Below are positions 16,004 to 24,485 of a stretch of DNA of 64,000 nucleotides, in pieces. Source of the stretch: a virus. The notes below the pieces were generated by a model that was given only the letters and a program-made list of their open reading frames with translations, was not told the DNA's origin and did no database searches. Position numbers and translations under genes: made by a program. The DNA lies in IMG/VR virus record IMGVR_UViG_3300042540_001822, positions 124,001 through 188,000 of that record. One strand, given 5' to 3'. Every line of letters begins with the position of its first letter. Positions within the stretch are counted from its first letter, which is position 1.

Positions 16004-16540
16004 TTAATCTTCAAACAGATTTTCTAAATATCGACACATTTCCCCGAGTTGATGAGCTTGTCCTTCAACAAATCCAAGACTAGTTAAGAAATGGTCATTT
16101 TCTTTTTTATACATGTCAAACATACGGCTACCAGTCATTTTAGAGTATTGAACATTAGCTATTCTATCACAAAGTTTAACAAACACAGCTTCTTTGAAGT
16201 TACGAATTCCCTCGTAGTATTTGTCATTTGCACGTTCCTTACGGTTCTTACCCTTTTCATTGGTACATGCATATATGATATCCGCTGTAAATAGTCCAAG
16301 ATTTTCCTTTACATCATTATAAGAAACTCTTGTGTCTTCGATTAAATCGTGACCGTATGCGGCTAGTAGAACCATATCTCTCCATGCTGTTTCTCCATCA
16401 TTTAAATTGGGGATTAATTCTATGAACTTCTCTGCCACCTTAGCAACCATTCGCAGATGGAACTCATAAGGCAAATATGCGTCGTACATATGGTTTGTAG
16501 ATTCGTGTTGCTTAAGAATCCATTTGATTTTTTCATTCAT
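16004..16540 (-). CDS. HD-domain (p)ppGpp hydrolase-like protein
   Basis: Resembles RelA/SpoT-type HD hydrolases that cleave the stringent-response alarmone ppGpp (MESH1-like size). Visible motifs are HLRMVAKVAEK, AAYGHDLIEDT (the HD pair) and VKLCDRIANVQYSK, a typical later segment of this group. It lacks a synthetase domain. The protein is 178 aa. Inference: it could dampen the host starvation response during infection. It lies directly upstream of array I in the same transcription unit. Confidence 0.75.
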   Translation of the reverse strand: MNEKIKWILKQHESTNHMYDAYLPYEFHLRMVAKVAEKFIELIPNLNDGETAWRDMVLLAAYGHDLIEDTRVSYNDVKENLGLFTADIIYACTNEKGKNRKERANDKYYEGIRNFKEAVFVKLCDRIANVQYSKMTGSRMFDMYKKENDHFLTSLGFVEGQAHQLGEMCRYLENLFED

Positions 16541-16593
16541 ATATTCGATTTCTTTTGTGAAATTAAAATTAAGGTAGGACGTTATTATTATTG

Positions 16594-18036
16594 TTAACCC
16601 TCTGATTTTTTGCTACTAGCCAAACCGTTCAACATTGATAAAATGTTTTTACCCTCCTCAGTTTGTTTTAGTCCTTCGAGTAAACCGTTAATTTGTGAAG
16701 CTCCTTTGGACGTGAAAAGGTCTGAAAGCTTTCCAATGCCGGATTGTACGTCTCCACTGTTAATGAGAAGCTTGAGATCAGCTGCGGATAAGGCTTTTGC
16801 CATAGATTCGTACTGTGCAACCCCGACCACTTGGCTCACCTCCACCTCTTTTACCCGAATCAAGTACTCTTGATAAGGTTTGTTTTCCCCGATCTCTTTG
16901 GCCAAAGTGGTCTGTGCAGAAACGCTGGCCAATTCCATCGCCTTTCTTGATTCAGCCTCTGATATACCTTTGGCCTTAATAACATCTGCCTCTGCAGAAC
17001 CAACAGTTTTGGTAGCCTCTGCCTCTTTACGTTTTGCTTCCAGTGCAGCTGATGCTTCTGTTTCAATACGGTATTTTTCGGCCATAGCACGAATTTCTGT
17101 CTTCTGTTTTTCTTGTTCTGCAGTGATGATCTCACGTTCTCTGTCGATCTCGGCTTGCTTGACTTGATTTACCTTTATAACTTCCATCTCTTGCTCGGCA
17201 GTCATTCTTTGTGATTTTGCGATCTCCGAGATAGATTCTTGTTCTGCAATTCCTGTGCGTTTCTTTGACTCTGCTTTGGCTATTCCGATGGCCTGTTGAG
17301 ATTGAGCCTGTGCCTCCCCTGCGATCTTTTCTGTTTCTGCAGTGGTGACGTCAATTTCTTTTCTGGCCTCTAGCTCTGCTTGTTTTGCCATCTTGTTGTT
17401 TTTCGCAACTTCAGTTCTTGATTCCATGTCTATGGCTGACATTCTTTTTGCCATGATTTGGTGGATGACCTGGGATCCGTCTGCGTCTCTTACGTCCATC
17501 AATTCAATGCTTTTGATAGCTTCTACCCCCCAGTTTTGCAAATCATTGTTGACCGCCTCTGTGAACTGCTTACCGAAAATGGATCTTTCCTCCATGATTT
17601 CTTCCAATTTTGATTTGGCCAAAATCGAACGGACTGCTCCTTGAACTACATTTTCTAACTGTCCTTTAAGTTCTTCAAATGATTCAACCTTTTGTGCTGC
17701 AACGTTTGTGTCAGATATATGAAAGAAAGCCTTTACGTCAACCACGAAAGGAACACGATCTTTATCATAGGCCTCATATCGTTTTAAATCGATGTCGAAG
17801 TTGCTAACTGGCAAAACACGTTTTGATACACCGAAGAAAGGAAGCCAACTTGGCCATTCATAGTATACGTTGGATTGTTTATTGGTTCCATATGAGACCG
17901 TCTGTTTTCCACGTTGAACAATGTGTACCACGTTGGTCGGCACGATTCGGCGAAGTGAAACAACGTAAATCAGAATGGAAATCCCGATGATGGTTGGTAA
18001 CGATAGAGCTACCATGGAGAGAATTGATAGAAACAT
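16594..18036 (-). CDS. Flotillin-like SPFH/band 7 membrane protein
   Basis: An N-terminal transmembrane segment (residues about 1-25) is followed by an SPFH domain and a long Ala/Glu/Lys-rich coiled coil with many KAESK and AEAxATK-type repeats typical of flotillins. Length 480 aa fits the family. Flotillins form membrane-bound oligomers. A phage-encoded copy may organise the host membrane or a phage complex; the exact role is unknown. Confidence 0.85.
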   Translation of the reverse strand: MFLSILSMVALSLPTIIGISILIYVVSLRRIVPTNVVHIVQRGKQTVSYGTNKQSNVYYEWPSWLPFFGVSKRVLPVSNFDIDLKRYEAYDKDRVPFVVDVKAFFHISDTNVAAQKVESFEELKGQLENVVQGAVRSILAKSKLEEIMEERSIFGKQFTEAVNNDLQNWGVEAIKSIELMDVRDADGSQVIHQIMAKRMSAIDMESRTEVAKNNKMAKQAELEARKEIDVTTAETEKIAGEAQAQSQQAIGIAKAESKKRTGIAEQESISEIAKSQRMTAEQEMEVIKVNQVKQAEIDREREIITAEQEKQKTEIRAMAEKYRIETEASAALEAKRKEAEATKTVGSAEADVIKAKGISEAESRKAMELASVSAQTTLAKEIGENKPYQEYLIRVKEVEVSQVVGVAQYESMAKALSAADLKLLINSGDVQSGIGKLSDLFTSKGASQINGLLEGLKQTEEGKNILSMLNGLASSKKSEG

Positions 18037-18091
18037 TTTTTTTGGGTTTAAATTGGTTTATGAAATTGGTTTTTGGATTTTAAAATTTAAA

Positions 18092-18739
18092 TTAAGAAAG
18101 AGAATTTGGAAGGTATAACAGAGTTGGATTCTTCTTTTGAATGTCGATATCTGGATACTTTTTTTTAAATTCCATCACATCAAACTTTTTTGTTATTAAA
18201 TGATGGCCGTTTTTCGTTGGAATAATTGCTTCTATCTTCGGACCCACTTTATGACCGATAGGAAATCCAGCTTCATCAAAGTCAACTTTGGTAATGGGTT
18301 GACAGGAATACTCCAGATGTGCCATCATAAGGGGGGATGGTGTTTGTGATCCATCTACATCCACAATCCATCTTTTCTCATGAGTTTGCATTTGACCAAC
18401 AACAGAATCAAAAAGATTTTTTTGGTTTGGTTGACCATTTCGAATTCTTTCAGCCAAGGAAACCATCATGTTTAAAGAAACATCTTTGTGATTTTGTTTC
18501 TGAACATGAATATAAGCTCTTGCTTTGAACATCTCGCACAATTGTTTTATCTCTTCATATCTTTGGTCGAGATGGTCAACACTTTCTATACAGTAGGTCT
18601 TGATTGTTCTGACCGACTGGTGGTTGTCTTTTTCACCCTCTGGTTGGTCTTTCTTCCTTTTGAAAACATACAACATGTAGAAATCTCCAGATTTCTCAAA
18701 ATTAAGAAGAGGTTTGATTAGAGGAAGATTGTCTATCAT
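18092..18739 (-). CDS. Hypothetical protein, 215 aa
   Basis: Start chosen at ATG 18739 (MIDNLPLIKPLLN), because the longer frame would run through the terminator and tRNA-like RNA. Contains KRWIVDVDG and AIIPTKNGHHLITKKFD, a layout seen in some phage primase-like (primpol-type) proteins, but no catalytic motif is certain. A strong host-type promoter lies just upstream. Confidence 0.5.
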   Translation of the reverse strand: MIDNLPLIKPLLNFEKSGDFYMLYVFKRKKDQPEGEKDNHQSVRTIKTYCIESVDHLDQRYEEIKQLCEMFKARAYIHVQKQNHKDVSLNMMVSLAERIRNGQPNQKNLFDSVVGQMQTHEKRWIVDVDGSQTPSPLMMAHLEYSCQPITKVDFDEAGFPIGHKVGPKIEAIIPTKNGHHLITKKFDVMEFKKKYPDIDIQKKNPTLLYLPNSLS

Positions 18740-18755
18740 TTGCTGTAAGTTGTAG

Positions 18756-18789
18756 CAAATATACGAAAAAGGATTCGATAAAAAACAAA
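18756..18789 (-). promoter_or_regulatory. Bacteroidetes-type promoter for the 18092-18739 gene
   Basis: On the minus strand, TTTG (plus 18786-18789) is followed after 22 bases by TATATTTG (plus 18756-18763). This matches the host consensus TTTG-N19-23-TAnnTTTG closely and lies just upstream of ATG 18739. Confidence 0.6.
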
Positions 18790-18818
18790 AACCCAAATTT
18801 TTTTTGGGTTTTTTGTTA
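18781..18818 (-). terminator. Rho-independent terminator after the tRNA-like RNA
   Basis: A stem of about 10 bp (AAACCCAAA paired with TTTGGGTTT) with a poly-T tract on each side. In minus-strand orientation it ends transcription downstream of the tRNA-like element; the opposite T-tract could make it bidirectional. Confidence 0.7.
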
Positions 18819-18824
18819 TCTTTG

Positions 18825-18946
18825 CCAGAAGGGCGGGGTTCGAACCCGCGGCTCGCCATTACCTCGACCTTAGCGTGCATTCGATCTCGACTTTGCTTGC
18901 GCTTTCAGTGGGTTTCCTTGTAGCACGTTGTTACCCACACCTCCTG
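18825..18946 (-). ncRNA. tRNA-like RNA with acceptor and T arm but no standard anticodon arm
   Basis: Minus strand. A 7-bp acceptor stem pairs CAGGAGG (18946 downward) with CCTTCTG (18832-18826), and a perfect T arm GCGGG-TTCGAAC-CCCGC lies before it. The 122-nt length is too long for a tRNA, and I cannot draw a normal D arm or anticodon loop. A 6-bp stem GTGGGT...ACCCAC occupies the 5' side. It could be a tRNA with an insertion, a degenerate tRNA, or a distinct tRNA-like RNA. A terminator follows it. The T arm plus matched acceptor make a tRNA-related origin likely. Confidence 0.5.
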
Positions 18947-18950
18947 TTTT

Positions 18951-19178
18951 TTAGTCGTCGTTTCTTTCTCTGATTGAACCTGATGTTGAATCCGGAGGGA
19001 TTGCACCCCAAATTTTTGCAAAATTTTTGTCTTCTATTACACGGGCAATGAAGTCAGATTTTGAAAGCGGATCATTGGTTGTCATCATCCAGGCGTTGTA
19101 ATATTTCTGGTAAACAAGATCAATGTTAGATTTTTCTTCTCCGAAAGAAATTTGTTGTTTTTGTGAATTTGAAATCAT
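18951..19178 (-). CDS. Small hypothetical protein, 75 aa
   Basis: Contains LVYQKYYNAWMMTTNDPLSKSDFIARVIEDKNFAKIWG, whose layout parallels the N-terminus plus EEFINKCKTDSEFSExWG block of the early cassette proteins. Probably a distant member of that family. Function unknown. Confidence 0.6.
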   Translation of the reverse strand: MISNSQKQQISFGEEKSNIDLVYQKYYNAWMMTTNDPLSKSDFIARVIEDKNFAKIWGAIPPDSTSGSIRERNDD

Positions 19179-19191
19179 AAGAATTTTTTAT

Positions 19192-19929
19192 TTAAGAAAT
19201 TTCTCCTACAGATAGTTTTCCTTTAACATCAATAAGAAATTTACCAATTTCTAAAGCATCTGCCAAATAATATTTTCCACCCATATACTTTCTCATGTGA
19301 CCAAGATTTAAATCCTTAACTTGGGTGTGACCCACAATTTGAATAAAATTCTTTTTGATCCAATAATTTGAATCTGACCTCCTCTTTTTATTCGAAGCTA
19401 GTAGAGCGGGTATACGAATCCAAACAGGAGATTGTGTTACATCATTACCGTAAGAATTCCAACCAGAGAAACAAAAAGCTTTAGGTCGGAATACGAACAT
19501 TTCGTTTATCTTTTCAACCAGATTCCAACAATCCCAGCCATTTATTCCAAATGTATTTTCCATCCAAATGTGGCTGACCCCTGCGTGTGTACAAAGATAT
19601 CTATCGAAAGAGAATGACATTTGGAATTGAGGTAAGTTTTCGGACAGAACTGTGGAAATATCGAATTGTAAACCCGGTTGAAACCCTGAGTATGTTTCAC
19701 CAACGTGCATATAGTGAAGGTCGTGATTACCTACGAGTAAAACTACTTCCTTGTCACTTGACTTTTTAAATTCAACTATTTCCTTGAAGTTGTGTAATTG
19801 GTCTATGCCAGGAATATCAAAAGAATCAAAGTAATCCCCTAAGAATACAATTCTATCTGGATCCTCCTGCTGAATAATTTTTTTCCAGATGGATCTTCCG
19901 TGAATATCACCTATAAAAACTGTTTTCAT
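19192..19929 (-). CDS. Calcineurin-like metallophosphoesterase
   Basis: Protein phosphatase-type fold with metal-binding motifs FIGDIHGR, FLGDYFDSF, VLLVGNHD and late histidines in CTHAGVSH and IVGHTQV. The 245-aa length is close to the lambda-type phosphatase family. Substrate could be phospho-protein or a nucleic acid terminus. In this neighbourhood a role in RNA end healing before the ligase at 20431 is possible. Confidence 0.8.
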   Translation of the reverse strand: MKTVFIGDIHGRSIWKKIIQQEDPDRIVFLGDYFDSFDIPGIDQLHNFKEIVEFKKSSDKEVVLLVGNHDLHYMHVGETYSGFQPGLQFDISTVLSENLPQFQMSFSFDRYLCTHAGVSHIWMENTFGINGWDCWNLVEKINEMFVFRPKAFCFSGWNSYGNDVTQSPVWIRIPALLASNKKRRSDSNYWIKKNFIQIVGHTQVKDLNLGHMRKYMGGKYYLADALEIGKFLIDVKGKLSVGEIS

Positions 19930-19970
19930 TTAATTGTAAATGTGAATAATTATGGTTCTGTTATTTCTCA

Positions 19971-20429
19971 TTATGATTCTATTAGTTGTGCAACGATGTT
20001 CTTAACAGTTCCAATATCTGCTCTTCCTTGGAATCTTTTATTGAACTCACCGATAGTTTTTCCTTGAAGAGCTTGCGGATTTTTGATTGTATCGCTGAAT
20101 CCTTTCATGATCTCGATAAGAGAATCTGCGATTTCTTGGTCTGACATTTGAGCAGGCATGTACCTTCTTAAGACACACGCTTCATCACATTCTTTGCGGG
20201 CAAGTTCATCTCGTCCAGCATCCTCAAAGATCTTTTGAGATTCTTCTCTCTGCTTGATGGCTTTCACCAAAACTTTAACGACTTCTTCATCTTTTAAGTT
20301 TTGCGAAAACCCCGCTTTCTCGGCCTCGGTGATTTTTGCTTTTAAGCTGCTTAAAGCAGACTTCGCATTTTCATCTTTGGCTTTCATAGCCACCACGAAA
20401 TCTTTTTGAATTTGTTCTTTGAGTGTCAT
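19971..20429 (-). CDS. GatB/YqeY-like protein
   Basis: Resembles the YqeY family (GatB tail domain, tRNA-amidotransferase related). It shows LKEQIQKDFVVAMKAKDENAKSALSSLKAKI, a central helical part with AIKQREESQKIFEDAGR, then RRYMPAQMSDQEI and KTIGEFNKRF. The role of YqeY in bacteria is not settled; a phage copy next to RNA-repair genes fits an RNA- or tRNA-linked function. Length is normal. Confidence 0.8.
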   Translation of the reverse strand: MTLKEQIQKDFVVAMKAKDENAKSALSSLKAKITEAEKAGFSQNLKDEEVVKVLVKAIKQREESQKIFEDAGRDELARKECDEACVLRRYMPAQMSDQEIADSLIEIMKGFSDTIKNPQALQGKTIGEFNKRFQGRADIGTVKNIVAQLIES

Positions 20430-20430
20430 A

Positions 20431-21531
20431 CTATTTTTCGTTTTTAAGAAGGAACTTGTTGCTAATTGCCTTGAAAGAAATGGTAGTGTCCATACTACGA
20501 ATGACCACTCCTTCCCGTTCAGTATTGGGATTTAGAACTGATTTTCCTTCTGCTTGTTGTAGAAGTTCTTCGATGGTGTCTGGTAGAAGAAACTCAATCC
20601 CGAGAATTGGCACGGTTTCGAATCCCAATAACTTCATTATGTTGATAAAATCTCGAAGGTTTAGTCTTTCCTGCTTATCAATGTCAAAAGCATTGTAGAA
20701 ACGAACGGTATGACCTTTGAGCTTGTAAGGATTCTTTTGAATTCCTTCTCCGATCAATTCTCCTTGGATGCAAATGTTAAGACCGGTTGCTAGTAACTTT
20801 TTCTTAATGTCCATTTCACGAGCTACTTTCCAGAAAGTGTTTTCCTGCTTCGGTCTTTCCAAGCCATCTTCACACATTACAGTGCCAGGTACAAAATCTC
20901 CGGGGTCAGCAAGTTCCAGGTTGCGAGAGCAGACCCCAAATTCACCGTCCTTGATGTAGAATGTAGCAGAACTCCCATCCAACTTTTCAGTTGCATAGAA
21001 CTGGTGTTTGCTGGAGAACTTCCATTCCTCGTATTCCTTGGTTAGATTCTGCACCCTCTCTTCATCGGTCTTACGGATAAAAGATGGGAAGTAGCCTTTG
21101 ACCTTGCCGGCCAGCTCGGCAGGAACTGGCGGCTCGTACTTGACAATGTTCAACATTTCTGTAACATCTAGTCCTTCGAACCAGCCCATATCCAGGTTAG
21201 GAGTGCTACGTTTGTAGATCGCATAGGAATCTGCCAATGGTAGGATGAGACCTTGTGATACTTGCCCGCGAAGTTTGATCGTCTTCAATCGAAATCCTTC
21301 AGATCCGTCAGACATTTTTTTATACGAGCTCTTCCGAAGAAACTCAAACTCTGGCTCAATTGGCAAGTAAGAGTCGATCTCGCAATAGACTACAAGATCT
21401 CCCTCTTTGTGGCCTACGTTTTTGCCAACCACCACTTGCCAGGAATTGATGATTGCCAGTTCAATGGAGTCTGCTCCTTCGATTGGTCGAATCTCACGGA
21501 TTCTTTGTATGCTTGCTAATTTTCTTTCCAT
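20431..21531 (-). CDS. Rnl5-like RNA ligase (DRB0094 family), 366 aa
   Basis: ATP-dependent RNA ligase that seals 3'-OH/5'-P breaks, in this family typically nicked RNA or RNA-DNA duplexes. An N-terminal OB-type domain (residues about 1-130) precedes the nucleotidyltransferase domain. The active-site lysine is in ATEKLDGSS (about residue 183), with later motifs IQGELIGEGIQ, EGVVIRS and SFKAISNKFLL. It starts MERKLASIQRIREIRPI. It sits between the YqeY protein and other RNA-repair-type genes, so tRNA or other RNA repair during infection is likely. Confidence 0.85.
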   Translation of the reverse strand: MERKLASIQRIREIRPIEGADSIELAIINSWQVVVGKNVGHKEGDLVVYCEIDSYLPIEPEFEFLRKSSYKKMSDGSEGFRLKTIKLRGQVSQGLILPLADSYAIYKRSTPNLDMGWFEGLDVTEMLNIVKYEPPVPAELAGKVKGYFPSFIRKTDEERVQNLTKEYEEWKFSSKHQFYATEKLDGSSATFYIKDGEFGVCSRNLELADPGDFVPGTVMCEDGLERPKQENTFWKVAREMDIKKKLLATGLNICIQGELIGEGIQKNPYKLKGHTVRFYNAFDIDKQERLNLRDFINIMKLLGFETVPILGIEFLLPDTIEELLQQAEGKSVLNPNTEREGVVIRSMDTTISFKAISNKFLLKNEK

Positions 21532-21533
21532 GG

Positions 21534-21791
21534 TTAAATTGGATTTGTTAGTTGTCTTGTTACAATTCGGCTATCTTCATCAGGACGGGACTCGATTCCC
21601 AAAGAAACGGACTTCCCGTAACATTTGGCAACAACAATTGGGTCTCCGTATATGGGGTCAAAATCTGATCTAAAGGAGACGAACCCGGCACCATCACATT
21701 TTCGATTATATCCTACCATATCCTTGTGTTGAATTGCCGCAGAAAAAACTATTGCGCTTCCGTCCACAATTACGTATTTTGCTTCGTACAT
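21534..21791 (-). CDS. Conserved small phage protein, 85 aa
   Basis: Pattern KYVIVDGSAIVFSAAIQHKDM...DGAGFVSF followed by VAKCYGKSVSLGIESRPDED. I recognise this as a widespread phage protein of unknown function. It starts MYEAKYVIVD. Confidence 0.65.
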   Translation of the reverse strand: MYEAKYVIVDGSAIVFSAAIQHKDMVGYNRKCDGAGFVSFRSDFDPIYGDPIVVAKCYGKSVSLGIESRPDEDSRIVTRQLTNPI

Positions 21792-21867
21792 AAATATTTA
21801 AATTTTATTAGAACAACAATAATTTCATATTCTTATTGAACGCTAAATTAATAATTTATTTCCAATT

Positions 21868-22281
21868 TCATTCGAATTTTTCCCGAAAATTGTGAATTTT
21901 TTCAAAGTAAAATTGTACAGGTGTACCAGTTTCAATAACCAATCCATAACGTTTGGCAAACTTGTATTGGGTGCTATATTCATTGAGAGAATTCACGAAT
22001 TGCTTGATATTTGACCTGAACTCTTCCACAGTAAATGAGTTCTTTTGGATATTACAACTGGGGCAGGCTGGATTAAAATTTTCTAAAATTTCATTTTCTG
22101 GATTCCTACATGTTCCCTTGTTTACAAACTTACCTTTTTTTCTGTCCCATTTACTATCTCTGACAATTGGTTGAACATGGTCTGCATGCCAACTTTTTGT
22201 TAAATTACATCCACAATATGCACATTTCCCGCCATACTTCTCAAAAATTTTGATCCTATCAGATTTTTTCATCCATTTCAA
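21868..22281 (-). CDS. HNH endonuclease
   Basis: Shows the HNH zinc/metal motif: GGKCAYCGCNL, WHADHVQPI with the catalytic His region, and NPACPSCNIQKNS. 137 aa. HNH enzymes cut DNA; a free-standing one in a phage may be a homing endonuclease or help DNA packaging or recombination. No intron is seen next to it. Confidence 0.85.
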   Translation of the reverse strand: MKWMKKSDRIKIFEKYGGKCAYCGCNLTKSWHADHVQPIVRDSKWDRKKGKFVNKGTCRNPENEILENFNPACPSCNIQKNSFTVEEFRSNIKQFVNSLNEYSTQYKFAKRYGLVIETGTPVQFYFEKIHNFREKFE

Positions 22282-22633
22282 TCTGTCTGATTTTGTGAAT
22301 GGCCTCCATAGGCATTGTCTTCACACAATATTCAACGATATGTTTGAATTCTTCCATAGGAAAAACTAGAAGTTCTAAGGAGAAGACTTTTGAATCTCGA
22401 TGTTCTTCTACCTGTAGGTGTTTACTAACCTTACCTACGATCTGTTCGGACAATCGTTGGGTTATTTCTTTGTATACAATTTTCTCAAAATCCACAGACG
22501 AATGTTCCAAGATATCTTTGGACAAAGTATGTTGACATTTGTGATGTGCATTTTCTAACATTAACGCTTGTTTGGCGGTTTGTAGAGATCTGACGAGTTC
22601 TCTAGAAACATGATCGAAATCTTGTGTGTTCAT
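22259..22633 (-). CDS. Hypothetical protein, 124 aa
   Basis: Helical, soluble protein (RELVRSLQTAKQALMLENAHHKCQ...YKEITQRLSEQIVGKVSKHLQVE). No family recognised. It overlaps the start of the HNH gene by 23 bases. Confidence 0.6.
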   Translation of the reverse strand: MNTQDFDHVSRELVRSLQTAKQALMLENAHHKCQHTLSKDILEHSSVDFEKIVYKEITQRLSEQIVGKVSKHLQVEEHRDSKVFSLELLVFPMEEFKHIVEYCVKTMPMEAIHKIRQIEMDEKI

Positions 22634-22637
22634 TTTT

Positions 22638-23339
22638 TTAGGAATTTATTTGAACGTCAAATATGGTATTTTTGTGGTAATCTGATACATAACAACCCAT
22701 AACGAGCAAAAATGTTTTTTCTCCGGGTATTCCAAAAAAACACCTCGAATCATTGGCGGAAAAGATTTCCAATTCAGATATTCCAACGAACAAAAGATTA
22801 TCAATCAATTCCCTTGTAGTCTTCATAGATAAGTAAACTCCATCCACATTAAAGTAATGATTTTCTGGTAAGTGGTAATGTCCAGTTTCCTCCGTGCCTG
22901 AGGGTATTTCACCTTCACCATCACATTTTTCACAATCAGATTCCGAACCACAACAGTCACACTCAATAGTTCCAAATCCATCACACTCAGAGCATTCTAT
23001 GTATTTTTCCGAAAATTCTGGAATTAATTTGATTTTTTCAAAAACTTCTTCAAAATCCTTGATTTTAATTCTACCGATAGGTCGGGGAACACCCTCGTAA
23101 AATTCGGAGAATTTCTCAACAACTGGAAGTGCCTTGATCCCTTCTGTATCCGAATAAATGTATCTGTTTTCAAAATTTTTATAATCAGGATCGTAGGTCC
23201 AAATTAATTTGTAAGAATCCGTAGCACAGACCCATCCATCGTCAAAACAGGTTGGTTTCAACATTTGTGTTCTAAGGATGCTATCCTTAGAACACCAGGA
23301 TTCAATGAACGTTTGATATTTTGGATGTTCTCTAAGCAT
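22638..23339 (-). CDS. Zinc-ribbon-containing hypothetical protein, 233 aa
   Basis: The middle carries paired CxxC motifs in a DnaJ-like layout (CSECDGFGTIECDCCGSESDC then CEKCDGEGE), likely a zinc-binding site. The flanking sequence is not recognised. It is not a DnaJ, since no J domain is present. Confidence 0.65.
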   Translation of the reverse strand: MLREHPKYQTFIESWCSKDSILRTQMLKPTCFDDGWVCATDSYKLIWTYDPDYKNFENRYIYSDTEGIKALPVVEKFSEFYEGVPRPIGRIKIKDFEEVFEKIKLIPEFSEKYIECSECDGFGTIECDCCGSESDCEKCDGEGEIPSGTEETGHYHLPENHYFNVDGVYLSMKTTRELIDNLLFVGISELEIFSANDSRCFFGIPGEKTFLLVMGCYVSDYHKNTIFDVQINS

Positions 23340-23505
23340 TATTTTTTTTATTTAGAAAAGAAACTAAGAAAAAAATACCGAAGAAAATGGTAAAACCCCA
23401 TCGGTGAGGTTCAATAGGACTATTGAACTTAAACTGACTAGTTGCGTAGGCGCCTAGCATTAAACTACAAATAAAGAATAGGAACAAGAAGAAGTATTTT
23501 TTCAT
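23332..23505 (-). CDS. Very small membrane protein, 57 aa
   Basis: Frame MKKYFFLFLFFICSLMLGAY followed by a short loop, a second hydrophobic segment FTIFFGIFFLVSFL and a stop overlapping the start of the 22638-23339 gene (ATGCTTAG). Two membrane segments. It fills the only plausible coding gap here. Function unknown. Confidence 0.55.
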   Translation of the reverse strand: MKKYFFLFLFFICSLMLGAYATSQFKFNSPIEPHRWGFTIFFGIFFLVSFLNKKNNA

Positions 23506-23535
23506 TGGTTTTTTTTACAAATATACAGATAAATC

Positions 23536-23991
23536 TCAAACAAAGTGTGGAATATTCACTCGAACACAAGATTGTGGTTGACCCTCGTTCATCCAAAAAT
23601 TGTTAATGTAGCCCATAATGTTGGCGGATCCAATTGGGTTGGCCGAATGGGTGTAAACTAAGGGAAAAACGATACCAGATGATTTTTTTTCTGACCTACT
23701 TTCTTGAGTAATGTAATTGTCAAGATAGTGATTGACCAACCACTTAGCACAATCCATTCCCGTCTTTTCAAGGATGTTATTGTAATCCAATTTGTAGTTT
23801 GGACTCACGTTATTGAAATATTCATTCATCGCTGTATCATCCAAATCGTGATCCAAAGAAATAAGTTCAATATTTTCCAAACCCGTATTCGTGACAGTTT
23901 CCACGAATTGTTCGTAGTTCCTAACAACCACCCAATTTTCATCTTTGGGTGTCCTAACGTCATCTAAGTAAATTTGTTTTTTCATTTTCAA
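23536..23991 (-). CDS. cREC-like receiver domain (cyclic-phosphate processing)
   Basis: YLDDVRTPKDENWVVVRNYEQF, LISLDHDLDDT, DCAKWLV and THSANPIGSANIMGY match the cREC receiver-like family associated with RNA cyclic-phosphate processing in RNA-repair systems. 151 aa; starts MKMKKQIYLDDVRTP. The context of an RNA ligase and phosphatases supports an RNA-repair role. The reaction is inferred, not seen. Confidence 0.7.
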   Translation of the reverse strand: MKMKKQIYLDDVRTPKDENWVVVRNYEQFVETVTNTGLENIELISLDHDLDDTAMNEYFNNVSPNYKLDYNNILEKTGMDCAKWLVNHYLDNYITQESRSEKKSSGIVFPLVYTHSANPIGSANIMGYINNFWMNEGQPQSCVRVNIPHFV

Positions 23992-23997
23992 TTTTTT

Positions 23998-24240
23998 TTA
24001 AAGCCACTTCACGACGGATCCCCAAACGGAATCTATAGAGTTAAAGAAAACTCGGTGATTTCCATTTCCTAGGGTTTGGGGTATGAACTCGAATTTAAAA
24101 AACCCCCTTATATAGAGGAATCCGATTTGTTTGTGCATATAGAAACCTCCCTGAGTGAATTGTGGGGTTTCAATTTCAACATATGATCGACCTAGGATAA
24201 AATCGTACAATTTAGAAAAAAACAGCAAGAATAATTTCAT
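23998..24240 (-). CDS. Small hypothetical protein with hydrophobic N-terminus, 80 aa
   Basis: Begins MKLFLLFFSKLYDFILGRSYVEI, a hydrophobic but short segment that could be a signal anchor, then a mixed beta part. No family recognised. Overlaps the upstream gene by 4 bases. Confidence 0.5.
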   Translation of the reverse strand: MKLFLLFFSKLYDFILGRSYVEIETPQFTQGGFYMHKQIGFLYIRGFFKFEFIPQTLGNGNHRVFFNSIDSVWGSVVKWL

Positions 24241-24485
24241 AGATTGATGTAAGTTGTTTTTTTGATGCTCTCTCCTATTTTTTCTTTTTGATTTTCTTTA
24301 AAAAGTTCAATTACATCTTCGGCTTGTTTTTGGGTGGGGTATATGTGTCTAGACTTATCACTTGTTGATGTTGTGTGAGAATCCGAAATTATATTTTCCC
24401 ATGATTCCCATTCCCAAAATTTAACTTGTGGAGTATATCCCATCTCGCCAGAGTTTTTTTCCTCTACCATAATTCTGTATTTCAT
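24237..24485 (-). CDS. Small hypothetical protein, 82 aa
   Basis: Begins MKYRIMVEEKNSGEMGYTPQVKF, then a C-terminal segment HIYPTQKQAEDVIELFKENQKEK. No family recognised. Probably a small soluble domain. Confidence 0.55.
   Translation of the reverse strand: MKYRIMVEEKNSGEMGYTPQVKFWEWESWENIISDSHTTSTSDKSRHIYPTQKQAEDVIELFKENQKEKIGESIKKTTYINL

Noticed and set aside
16610-17644. Antisense and alternate frames inside the flotillin gene
   Set aside because: They arise from the Ala/Glu/Lys repeats and lack any recognisable protein.
18740-18880. N-terminal extension of the 18092 gene through the terminator and tRNA-like RNA
   Set aside because: The extension would be coded inside the ncRNA and terminator; ATG 18739 has a good promoter and is sufficient.
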